NCBI GenBank assembly: GCA_000181795.3
Contig: CM012953.1
Location: forward strand, 13,791,595-13,855,594
Length of the DNA: 64,000 nucleotides
Reading direction: 5' to 3'
Origin: Trichinella spiralis
Taxonomy: Eukaryota > Nematoda > Enoplea > Trichinellida > Trichinellidae
Part shown: positions 1 through 12,500 of the stretch, piece after piece
How the letters are laid out: every line of letters starts with the position of its first letter
Position numbering within the stretch: position 1 is the first letter of the stretch
The notes under the pieces: model-generated
Told to the model about the DNA's origin: nothing
Databases searched by the model: none
What the model saw: the letters and a program-made list of their open reading frames with translations, nothing else
Position numbers and translations under genes: made by a program

Positions 1-2888
1 TTTCCCCCTCCCCGTGTTAATGGTTAGAAAGTGAAAATAATTTGCCAAAGCCAACCAATCAGATTCCGGTTAGCGTAAAATTTGCCATATATAAGGGAAT
101 AAAAGTTTGGATAAATTTTATAAAATAAAAAAATGGAAAAGGTCCATTTCCTGTTCTTATTTTGAAGCATGTTGTGCAATTTGCATGGACGTAAATTGAT
201 GCATTCTGTGATGGAGGGGGAGGGGGGTTGGGTAATTTCAAATTGTATTGTTTGTATTGAAAATATATGCATATATATTGTTCACAGCAAACTGGTTGAT
301 GTTGGTCTTTTTCAACCCTGCCCTTTTATTAGCCTGCTTATGCTCAGCGCGTTTGCCATGACCTCTGCTGACCAATACTGATCGTCTGTCTGGTGTGAAA
401 AAGCTCGCATTGAAAATGGACAAAATTTGTGGAAAAGAAATTGCCCAGTGCAACGTCCTTGGGATTAGCTACTCTTCGTCACTTTTGATCAATAAAACTG
501 CGTGCAAAGCGATGAATCAACGTTAATGGCACCTCTTAAAGCGATTACGACCTGCTGTGTGTTGGTGTTATTTGCCAAAGAACGACCCCAGTTCTAGTCT
601 GGACGATATTCGCTAATGAGAAGGATGTTTACCTTTGTTGGCATTGGATTGGAGCGTTTTTCAAGTCTCATTAAGCGGCATGTCGATTTGACAAATAAAT
701 CTCGTCAGTATTGGTGACGTGAACACTTTTCTTCCAAGCATACGAATAGCCACTCCCTCGAATTAAGCACTGAAACCCTGAAGTAACAACACATGTCGGA
801 AAAATTTTTTCTCATCCTCTGCTTTGAATATTTTTCTCAAATGCTTCTTCTTCTTTTTCTCTTCTTTGGAAAAGTCAATTGACGGATCTAATTCCAAGCA
901 ATCCAAGAAATAATGAACAATTTTTGTCTGTTTTTTTAATAAAACTGATTCAAAAAAGAAAAAAAAGCAATTTCTCTATCCCGCTTCAAATTCCATTCAT
1001 ATTTTGCAATATAGAATAAAATATGAAAAGATGAAGTGGACAAAATTGAAAAAAAATCAATTCTAATACCTGAAAAATATAGTTGAGGCTCAACTGAATA
1101 TTATGAAACATTTTAATTGCAGATGTTTGTCATTTTAAGCTCTTTTCAGCTTAGCTTCACAGTTAGCCGACGCTTGAATGAACAAGAACACTGTTTTCCT
1201 TGCTAGCGGATGAAATGATAATTGATAATACTAACCTTAATGAGAACCAAACAAAAATTAACATATCTGCTAATCCACAACAACGTTAGCATAACAACAG
1301 CACAACAAGCCCATGATTAGCTAAAAGAAACAGAACTAAAGCTTTCAACGTTGAAAGTTTGATTTTTTTCCTACGTCTGCTTTGTGCTCAACTTATCATA
1401 AACTTTTTGACGTATAAAGCATTTTTGTTTCTCAACAACAAATAAACAACAGCAACAACGTTACGTTGCAAGATGCAATTTTTGCACAACCAAGCAACGG
1501 TGAATTTTTTCTTTTGAAACATTTTTGCCAAAATTAAAATTTTAATTTTCAACAAATACAATGAAAAAAAATCTTAAAAACGACGTTCAATTGAAATTAT
1601 CATCTTTTCATTTATTCTCATTCTACTCGTCAAACATTAACATTACAATAATAATAAATGTAATTGAAAATGTTAATTTTTTAAAAACTTTTTCAGATTC
1701 AAATAATGAATCATGAAAATGTCTGTTTAAATTTTTTAAAATAAATTCTATTCAAATAAATTTTATTTGCATACAAATGAGTAAATAAAAATTGCAATTG
1801 ATCTGGCCATTATTTGCTATTTAGAACAATTTATTTTTTGCACGAATGAGAAGAGAAGAGATTTTTAGTGTGCAAATAAAAATTGCTACATTTTACCTCC
1901 ACAATTTAATTGTTTTCAATTAATTATACGACTGCAACTGCGGCGATTATTGTCTCTGTTGCAGTTTATATTGCGATTGTTTGTACAGTTGGTTGTATTT
2001 ATTATTATCTTATGAAATAAGTTCAGCTTTCATATTAATCATCATTTTCATCATATCTTGGGGAAAAAATTATTTGAAATTTATACAAATTGAATAGAAT
2101 ATTCATGAATATATAACAAGTGAAATTATAAATTGGCAATCTCATGAGATTAACGCTACTCTATATTGCAGAGTTACAAAATTGTGTTCGAATCGATCGA
2201 AATTATAACTGAATCAGTTACATTGTTATTCAAACTTTCGTATTGTTGTTGAAAATGATTGCACGCAGATGAAAGCAACATTATAAAATTTTGCATTTAA
2301 TTAAAACAGCATCAAATTTACTCTCCATATTTTCTGTGACAAGCGCTCATCATAAAAGAAATTCATAAATTATGAATTGCAATAAAAATTAATATTTATA
2401 AAAGCATCAGTTCCAAATAGCAACCAAGCAAATAATAACTAATTTGACTATACATATTTTGTTTGCATATAAATAAGAATAAGTAATAAAAAGTTTTATT
2501 TTCATTTTAATGTGTCTTAAACTATTTTGTAAAAAAACATGTTAATAGCGTTTTGAAAAGTTGTGCTCATGAAAAAGTTCAAACTGCTATTTGATAAAAT
2601 GATTATTTTTGACAATTTTTTGAGAAAGAAAATTGAAAATTATTGCACATTTCTTTTGAATTAAACTTCATTACCAAGGCTTTTGCTGCTTTATTCTTTT
2701 AACAAAATTTTAACTTTCAGGCACTTAACAAACCAATCATTGCTATATTTTAAGCATTCAAACGAGATATTACGCTTTAAAAATATTTTTTTTTGCCTTT
2801 TGGCTATTAAATTCTTTTAAATATTAATTCAAACCTTCTTTCAATTTCAAAAAAGAATTTAGCTAAAAATTTTAAAATGGGTCGAAAA
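1..2888. other. Intergenic, no gene recognised
   Basis: AT-rich DNA downstream of the minus-strand DM13 gene. The stretch at about 440-760 is visibly less AT-rich than the rest and might be a UTR exon or promoter of a gene outside the left edge. I find no open frame with family resemblance, no convincing splice pairs and no RNA gene. Confidence 0.5.
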
Positions 2889-5510
2889 TTAGCAATTCTT
2901 GACTTTTCCAATGGAAATACTAGCGTAGGTCTGTTTGGTTCCAGTATTGAACAGTTCAACCGAATTTATATCACGTAAATTATACTGTTTGGGAATTTTC
3001 AGCATCACATCTTCACCGTTATATCTTCTTGTAATATCATGTCTGAAATGAATTATATTTGGAAAAGAAATTAAGAAAAAATTTTAAAAAAATGAAGCTT
3101 ACAGGCCTGACGTTTGCTCCGAGTCGATAAAAATTAAATCAATCTTTTCTTGGTCATGCAAATATGCGCAAAAGCTGATATCTTAAAAATTGAAAATGTT
3201 TTTATTTTCCTCAAATATGCATTTAATTTTTCAACTTAATTCATTGTTAAATGTACAAAATTTAATTTAAAATATTTAAAACAAACAAAGATTAAAACTC
3301 AAATTAATTAGATTGCATTGAAGTAGAAAGTTAAAAATTGCCCTACAGTAATATTGTGAAAAATAAATGAAACTGATGTTTCATGCAAATTTGCCTTTCT
3401 TTACCAGAATGCACATCAAGAAAGAACCTCAAAATGGCAATGATTTTGACACACGGACCAGCAAATGTATATATAATTGGGCAAATTGAAAGCTTTATAA
3501 TCAAAGAGGCAGGCAGATCAGGTCGCATGTACAACTGGTGCCAGTGCTCATTGGCAATGCAAAACAATTTCCGGCATATTGTAATTGCTAATAAATTGAT
3601 CATAATAATATTAACTGAAAGCAGGCTTCCCATTCTTCCAACCTTTATTGTATTTCATCTTTTAATTTATTATCAGTCTTTCAACAATACGGCATGGATT
3701 CGGTGATTGATATATTCGAGGAAAGAAATTATTGCCGTGACAAGAAAATCGAATCTCATCGGTAGAAACAGTTCATTGCCATTAAGTTTGTTAAAAATAA
3801 ATAAATTTTTGTGGATGAAAAATTTTCAGCTTTTTCATATTTTACTTTTGAATGTTAAAAATTGGTCAATTAAGGAAAGATTATTATTGATATTTTTGCA
3901 TCTTACTTGACTTCATTGTTGGCGTGTAAGTGAAATCTGGAATTAACAATGTGCTGCAGTCGAGAATCATCAGCGATCCTGAATGCAAGCGGATATCTGG
4001 TACATAAAATGGAGGCAAATCATCGACATTTTCTGAATCTTCTTGGAAAAGATCCACTTCAACTATTACATCCTTAATGAACACAATCAAAATTTAAATT
4101 AATTTTCAAATTTTTTTTTCATTTTTACCTTTTTGCAGTGGTCATAAATGAAAAAGTACTGACTTCCACGTGGCAACAGCGATATTGTCAACATGGCATT
4201 TTTCATTGGTTTAAGATAATAATTTCTGAAACGAGTTCAAATTTTCATGACATAATAACCATAAATGCCACTTTAGAAATCTACTCATCGAGCTCATTGA
4301 TTGTTTCTTTCGATAGAGATGGTAATTTTTGAGCAGTTTTTGCAGAAGAAGTGGATAAGATGTTTTGCAGCCAGTCTTTGTTAATTTGGTCAGTTTGGTC
4401 GAGCTATTGAATATGATCATGAAGAAATTAAAGATCAAAGAAAAAATAAGCACATTCATTAAATACATTGGGTTCAGATTTTCTCAGAATAGCTTCATTC
4501 GTGTTTTTAAAACGTTTCTCAGATATAATTTTAGTTCGTCCATCAAAATTCAATTTATGATGATGATTTGTTTTTCCATTTCTACCAAAATGTTCAATTT
4601 TTGGAATTTCATCACGCAACCTTGCAATATGTTTGTCACTAGCTAAAGCATCGTTATTATTTATTAAAATGGAAAATTTTATTTTATCGACAAAATTACT
4701 TCCAAGTTTTCGTTTCATTTCAACAACGTCATTGTTATCAACATTGCCAAAAATGGCGATATTGTTCCATTTTGGTTCATATTTCCAAGATTCAGTTTCA
4801 TGATTTAACTACAAAAATGTAATTTTTTTTCTGAAAATATTTATTAAATATTTAAATAAAAAGTACCGTCTTATCAACAATTGTACTTTTTTCTTGTGGT
4901 TCAGCGTCGATCAACTTTTTTCTGTGGTGATCTAATTCAAAGAAATCTATAATATATTACCGTATTATTATCATTATTATTCAAAATAGGCAATATTTGA
5001 ATGCACCTTTGATCATAGGTTCGTTCGCGATGACGTGAGGCGACTCTTCAAAAGTTAATTCCAATGCATGCACATCTGTTTAAAGTGTTATTTAAATTTC
5101 TACTTTGAAAAGGATAACTATTACGTGGATTCAATTTTGCAATTTGAGGAATGATGTGTCTTCGAGATCGCCGACCAGCAGTTGCAATTAAATTATAAGG
5201 TAGAATTTCTTTTTTGCCATTTTGATTATTGTGTACCATGAATGTAGAACCTGAAAGGAAAAAACATTTTTGCATTAAAATTATTTCAAAAAAGCATAAA
5301 AATAAAAATATGAAGCTTACATTTCAAGTCTCCATTGAAGCTAAAGTCAGTTATTGTAATAATGTTATTACCCACTGACAGATATATGTTACCTTTTAGG
5401 TCATAATTTTTAGATAAAATAGAGTCAACAAATTTACCATAATCATGCGCTAAAGTTTGAGTTATAAAAATTATCCAACAAAGAACATTAACTATAGAAA
5501 GCGACAGCAT
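2889..5510 (-). CDS. Secreted protein with an interrupted DM13 domain and a second DM13 domain
   Basis: Ten-exon model, all GT-AG and in phase: 5510-5321, 5250-5104, 5045-5007, 4946-4867, 4808-4467, 4403-4285, 4225-4129, 4072-3907, 3181-3103 and 3042-2889, giving 470 residues. The start is the inner Met of the first exon because it opens directly on a hydrophobic signal peptide (about residues 1-21). Residues about 25-80 match the first half of a DM13 domain (YGKFVDS, GNIYLSVGN, ITDFSFNGDL). The second half returns only at about 306-345 (AMLTISLLP, YFFIYDHC). A second, uninterrupted DM13 domain occupies about 355-467 (SGSLMILDC, LLIPDFTYTP, NGEDVMLKIP) and the protein ends just after it. The roughly 220-residue insert is unrecognised and holds RRSRR at 90-94, a furin-type site. 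DM13 domains occur in Skeletor-type extracellular proteins; the function here is unknown. The gene is divergent from a paralogue at 6682. Confidence 0.82.
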
Positions 5511-6681
5511 TTTATTTAAACATGAAATTGATATGCAATTTCCAGTTGAAATCATAAAAGAGGTTATTTGGCTTGGATTTTACCGATTTAAAATTTTCTT
5601 CTCAGGGTAACGTTTGTTGAAAGTGGAGTTTTGTGTCTCGCTAGAAATTATATACTTTCTCAAGTATGTCTTTAATAACTTACCAATATCACATTCATTA
5701 GGTCAAAAGGACAATCAAAAAGCCACATTTAAAGTTGAAAATTAAAATTTATTTAAAATACACTGATACTCTCATTCATTGTATATTATCTATTGTAACA
5801 AGCAAAAAATTTTTATTTAGAAAATGCTAAAAAAATGCTGAATGCTAAAAGCGTTGTTTCCAAAATTACATTCAAATATGCAATATGTTTAAATTCAAAT
5901 TTTAAAAATTTCAAATTAAAGTATCCTTTGTAATTGTTCATTCATATAACTTTTATCAAATAAAGTGTCTGAAAATGCATTACTATTGTTTTTACATTGG
6001 GTTTAAATTTTCAAAAGCAAATTTTATTTATTCAATTTTAGCATCACTATATAAATTATGGTTTATTCTTGATTTTGTATTTATAAGCAACATTTCTAAA
6101 ATTATATATATATAAGTACATTATTATATGGAAATATGGAAAAAGGAAAATTTCTAAAGCAATCATTGATTCAAAAGAAAGGTCTTCTTGCCAAAATCAA
6201 ATTTAAATATGGCAAAAATACTGTGGAACGCCATTAATGCGATAAAGTAATAAGTAGATTGAACAACAAAAGTGGTAAAATTTAAATTTTAAATTTTCAT
6301 CGTAAACATTTTTTAATTTAACCTGAAAAAAATTTTTAATACGGCATATGTTTGTATTAAACTGTTTCACTCGAATTATTTATTAAAATATGATTGTGCT
6401 GAATAAATAATTTTTGTAGTTAACGTATTATTCTTTTTTTAAAACAGCTTTTGAAAATTGAACTTTTTAGATTTGTTGATTAAAGCTATTTGAACTGAGG
6501 TTGAGGAAATAATAATGAGTGACATAAATTTCAATAAATAGAGCGTGGTTACCTGGCAAAGCTTCAAACAGTTTGAGTTACACAAGTTCAACGACATTTA
6601 TGCAATTTTTGACGAGATCTACTTCATTTATATTATTCACATACAGCTGCATACCTGCTGTATGCTTTTTTGTCGCTTGCA
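5511..6681. promoter_or_regulatory. Divergent intergenic region between two DM13 paralogues
   Basis: These roughly 1.2 kb separate the start codons of two oppositely transcribed DM13 genes, so the region must hold both promoters and 5' UTRs. It is very AT-rich. I see no unambiguous TATA or initiator pair and no repeat; the assignment rests on gene orientation only. Confidence 0.5.
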
Positions 6682-9514
6682 ATGTCTCAACGACGAATAT
6701 TTTGGAAATTTGCTTTATTTCTGTGTATTATTTCAAGTAAAAAAGTGAAACGATTTCTCAGCATTATTTACTGCTAAGCATTGTTTTATTTTATTAGGTG
6801 TTTCACTGAGGAAAATTTGTGCAGGTAGCACACCAAATTATGGAAGATTTGCAGGTCTACTAAATGAAGAAGCATCAAAGGAGAAACCACGGTACAATTG
6901 TCAAGGGTTCGTTTGGATACCAAATGAACATCAAATTGTGATTAGCGATTTCAACTTCATTCCACCACAGAGGAAGGAAAGTACGTTGCAGATTTAATTT
7001 GACTTGCTCAATGTTAAAATAAAGTATAACTAATGAGAGCAATAATATAAATAATTCCTTTCGTCAAAGTAAAATTTATTAAAAATTGAAGCAACAATTA
7101 CAACAACATTAATGCATTTTCTGACCATTTTAAAATTTAAACCAGCTTGTATAATATGCCTATAAATGTATACCTAACATCGCCTATTTATTCATATTAT
7201 AATTAAGTTCAGCTTTTAATATAACTCTTGTTGCTGTATGCCATAATTGAGTAATGCAATTTTAATCTTGAATCACAAGTAAAACAACAAGCGAACATGT
7301 AAAACATAAATTATGCAGTTATTATGAATTTCATACAAAATTTCTTGTGTGAAATTTACGGCTTTTTAACTTATGAAATCATTTACAATTTCAGTTTTTC
7401 TTCATTTTCATTCATTCATATTATGAGTGTTATTTACTTAAATTTAATTTTATAGAATAAAAATACTTTAAACAAACAGAAAAACATTGAAGAACAATTA
7501 TATTTAATCTTATTGTTGATGGTTTTGTTTCAGTTTATAAACCGTACAGCAAAATGATAAAATGAAAGCAAAGTATGCAAGTGAATTAATAATACACATT
7601 ACTGCAGAGACAAAATAATGCATAAAATAATTCAAGATAAGTAAAATTGCAAAAAATTTTTAAAATTAAGCTTTCAATAAAATGAAATATAAATCTTCTT
7701 GAATTTTAAAAATTGTTTCTATACTCCAGCTGTTTGCAATATAAAATTTATGTTCTTATAGTTTTCATTAAAAATTTGTAGCTTTAAGTTTTTTTAGGGA
7801 AAAGTTTTAAAATTTGAAAAGTTGAATGATTGTAAACATAGACAGCTTTGTAGAAAATTAAAATTTCATTATTCATATGATAAATTTTAGATAATATTAC
7901 ATTTTGGATTGGACCGTCCAAGAATACTGGCAGAGTCAATGATTCGGAGCCCTCAAACAATGGAATTTATTTAAAACCTGTACATTTAAAAAAACGGGCT
8001 TTACATTCAACAAAATCAATTGTAATTTTTATATTTTGAACTTCCATTTCTACAAGTGTTATATATTACTTACAAATGCCTACTATTAGGTTCAGTATGC
8101 CAAGAAACCGAAAAGTCCCAGCGAAACAGTCTTACAAGAAATTTTGGCACTTTCAAAGGTTCCAAAAGATAAAGTTAGCACAGCTGAATACACAGCGTTT
8201 ACTCCATCATATGAAAGTATATTTTTGTATTTTCTATTTTAACGCGTTTTATAATTTTGGGAAAGGCTATATAGCATTAAATATCAGATGTAAAATTATG
8301 TTCAAAAATTAGTCATTTTTGTATTTGTTATAATTACTTTTAAAAAGATTTACATTCTGTAAATACAAATTATATTCTGCTGTTTGAAGAATTAATGCTA
8401 TTCGTTGTTTTCCAAATATTCTGATTTATATTGTGAACGCAGTTTTCATTTGTATTATATTACTGAATGGTATAATATATATATATACTCAACTCTAATA
8501 AACTGTAAACAATATTTCAGATAACATTGAACAAACTGATACGGAAGAAGATAATGAACCGATTGAAATAGTGAAAATGGAAAAAGGAACGTTGAAAACT
8601 TTAAAAATTACCAATCCACCACCAGTGCATTCGAGCATAGTTGAAGCTTCAGTACAAGTGAAAGAATTGTCTAAGAGAAAAAAGAGAGATTTTGATGTAA
8701 ATGATATTTGGAAAGCGGTTTTCAAACTCGTTGACAAAGGGGAACAGTATCAAATGATGAGACAGATGAAAAGCAGAAATAATCATAACAAGAATAAAGA
8801 AGATGTTGCTCAGACTGATGTAGAATCTCTGCCTTTGTATAAGAAAAAAGAACTGCTATTATTGAATCTTCCAGCTGAGAAGACGATATGGGATTTTTCA
8901 TGGTTTTCGGTTTATGATCACAATTCAGAGGTAGATATTTGCAGCAAACTGCATTTATTATAAATTGCATCAATTTATTTTTCAGAAATCAATAGCTACT
9001 GTATATTTTCCGAAAGGTCCGAGCTGGTTGGTACCTAAATCAAAAACTTTACCAGGCTTTAGGGAATACTATCAAAAATATTCTGTCACATCTTCAAATA
9101 TAGAAATCCTCGACGAAAAAACATTGTTATTTCATAATTTTTCTTGTCAAGAATGTCCTCCGGGAACTTGGATCATGGCCGGTGACGCAATGCTTCCTAA
9201 TTTAGCTGGGGAAATTTTGCCTACTGTCAATGAAAAGTAACTTTACAATAATACTTCATCATTCATTTATCATAGTAATTGAACAATGCAATGATTTTAG
9301 TGGAACATATGCTTGTGATTATTTGCCGGATAAGTTGAAAAATGTCACAATTAAAGTAAAATTGCCAGGCTTGTGGGAAGTATCTGATTTGACTTGGATT
9401 TCGGTGTTCAACGTCCCACACAAATTCAGCCTCAGCGAAGTTTATGTGTCGCATCAAGACAATGTGCCTCCTGTATTCAATGATGATCCAGTAAGTAACT
9501 GTTTTCCTTTTTAA
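6682..9514 (+). CDS. Secreted DM13-domain protein, paralogue of the gene at 2889-5510
   Basis: Seven-exon model in phase: 6682-6736, 6798-6980, 7891-7979, 8090-8216, 8521-8930, 8986-9236 and 9301-9514, giving about 442 residues if translation runs through the last donor-like site to TAA at 9512. Residues 1-26 are a signal peptide. Residues about 32-105 are the first half of a DM13 domain (YGRFAGLL, IVISDFNFIPP, ITFWIGP). An insert of about 150 residues follows, with the basic site KRKKR at 203-207. The DM13 second half resumes at about 255-300 (LLLLNLPAE, FSWFSVYDH) and a second DM13 domain covers about 303-425. GTAAGT at 9491 is a strong donor. A phase-0 exon at 10216-10257 would replace the tail by 13 mostly hydrophobic residues (starting HGLIVINLL). 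Insert position and domain order match the divergent neighbour, so both probably arose by duplication. Function unknown. Confidence 0.8.
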
Positions 9515-12500
9515 TTTCCATACTGATTTTTGCTTTCATTATATTACAATCATTATCGCTAATTAATTATTTACTACCTATCCATCTACTTAAAATTATT
9601 TACAATATAAATCTAATATAGCGTCAAAGAATACGTGTAACTGAAAATACTGTTGCATTACAAAAAATAAAATGGTTCAAATATAAATTTCAGATTTTGA
9701 AAATGATAAATAATAATAATGTAATCAAGTTTACAAAATAAAATGGGAATGTAGGATACTGTAATACTTTAAAATTCCTTTCGAACTAAATTGTCCATGA
9801 TTATAACTAAACATTTAAAATAATTTCGAAACTTTAATAATCTAATAATGATTTTCTTAAATTGATTTTTGATAATTTTAAGATTAATTTTTTATTGTTG
9901 TGAAAAGATATATGATTTTGCTTTACATTTTAAGACATTTTCAACACGTTTTCTGAAATTATTATAAAATTTTAATTTGAAGAGAATTTGCAAAATTAGC
10001 AAATTAGCAAAAATACTAATATTAAATTTGTTTTTTACCTCATTTTATGTGTTAATTGGAATAATATTGTAAAAAATAGAATTAAGTTGACATTTTTAAT
10101 TTGCAAAAATTAATATACACTGATATCCATTTTTGATGAAAATAAATAATTGTTGACGCTGTCAAATGTTGTTTTCATTATCATTTGAAAAATTGTATTT
10201 ATTGGAAGAAAACAGCATGGCTTGATTGTGATAAATTTATTAATATTGGTAAAATGACTGATAAAATCTCCCTCCCACTACCAAAGATTGCTTTCCCAAG
10301 AGCTGTTTATTCGTCATGCATGTCCAGCATAAGGTCATCGATAAAGCGATATAGCTTCCATTCGATTTGATTTCATCCTTCTTGATCAATTTCTTTTGAA
10401 TTGTTCTGAATCAAAGAAATTGGATTACACGCAGCGGTTAATATTTTCAAACACCTCCATAGTCAGCTTAGTCACAGCTTGTGAATAGGAATATTATATC
10501 AAATTTTCCGTTTTCTTTTCCAAGGAAAATAGTGCTAAACGTTTGTTTTAAAAACTTATTAAATAAGTCACGCATAACCAACTGAATTGAATAAATATTT
10601 ATCATTGATAAAAGATATTCGATAATAATTTTTCAAATTTCTTTTGCAAAATTATCTTTTCTAACATCTCCCCCTTTTTAACCATGGAAGAAGTATATAA
10701 AAATTGCATCATTTGCAAATGTAGCAATTTAAACATTTGCCGTAATAATAAAATACAGTTCTCATAAGTCTTGCATGAAAGCCTACAGTTTAGCAAATTT
10801 AATTTTGTATGAGAATTAAAAAATGGTTTTCAAATAAAATGATAAAACTATATTATTTTTGAAAGTAATTTGTACAAAAATGAAAAATTAGTTATTGTTT
10901 GAAGTGAAAGAAACGAACATTAGAAGCAGCTGATCTCTTCAGATAATTGGCCGTAAAATTCCATAACAAATGGCAGTACTTATTGCAAAGTTGACTTCGT
11001 TCAAAATAATTGTTTAGTGATTATTATTTTTGGTTATAGAAATCTAATTTCAGTTCCATTGATGACCAGTAATATAGGTGAAGGCTTTCTGAAAGAAATA
11101 ATCAAACGCATGTTTGAAAGTTATTACTGAAAACTGATTATTAATTTTTGCATTTCAAAAATTATTCTCTATTACATTATTCAATACATTTAATTTATTG
11201 GTAATACTTTGTTGAAGAAATTAAATTTATAGAATTGAGCAGTTGAAATCATGCAAAGTCATTGAAAGCGACATTATTTTTAAAGTATTTAAATATAACA
11301 AATTTGTAACTTATATTTTACTCTGCGTTTTCTATGCCATGTCTGCTGTGATTTATCATAAGTAAAAATAGCTATTGCGTTTTTCATGAAATTATTAATT
11401 AAAGTATTATTACAAGTGCAATTTTTCACAGTTTATAGTTTATTATAATTTAAATGAAAGTTTATTTTTATCGTAATTTTTGCAGTTCACTGTCGAATTT
11501 TGCAGCCTTTTATTTTGCCTTTTATTGCAAAATTTGCTTTCTGCAGCACGTAATAAGTAATAACAAAAGCGATTCAGCGAAAAAACGAGATTTTGAAGAA
11601 TGCAATAGAAATAATATAAAACACGTTTGCTCATAATCTGCATTGCAGCAATTCATGTGAATTTGGGTAACTGCTGTAGAAGTAGACAGTTGAAAATATA
11701 GGGAGGACAAGGTTTGCTGACATTGTATACTGGCTCGTTCTTTCCCACTTTTCAACAACAGCTGACATTTACACTTTTGTTTTGTCTGGTACTTTCCACC
11801 GTTGGAACGGTCAAATTCTTCTGCACTATCGACTGAGGCCAGTGTATACTTGTCCACGGAGATGCTAAATTGAGCAACATGTTCGACAAATCTCGTTTCA
11901 GCAACATCTGGGTGATGCTTGTTGTAAATGAACTGTTTCTGTTACCGTTTTGCAGATGTGATGAATTTTATTTTAAAGAATGATTGGAAAAGCATCGATG
12001 ATGAAGATGAATGAGCGTCAAATTACATGCGCAAATTTACTAGTAATACATGCAATTTAATAAGAAAATCTGATGAATAAATAACAGCATTTTACAATGC
12101 AAATATTTTGCAAAACAAAGAATATTTTGTTTGCTGCTTATTGTTATTAGATAGCATACTGAACAATGATTGCAAGCGAATTTTAAAAAGACAATGAAAT
12201 ATTCATATATGCCTTACGTTTTTTTATTTGATGTTCATAAATATTTTATTAAAAAAGCATTTTTAACAGAATTGAGAACTTAAGTTATAAATATTTTGTT
12301 ATGCAAGAAATTAAACAATAAAACTGAATTGGTAAAAATGTAATAAATTCAATTTTTCGTGAATATATTTTTACAATCATATCATTCTTGGAAAATATTT
12401 TGTGTAAAAATTCCATGTAATAAATTAATGCTTACAAAATTTGTACAAAAATGCGAAATGTACTTATATTTACATAAAATTAGCGAGTAATTTTTAATGC

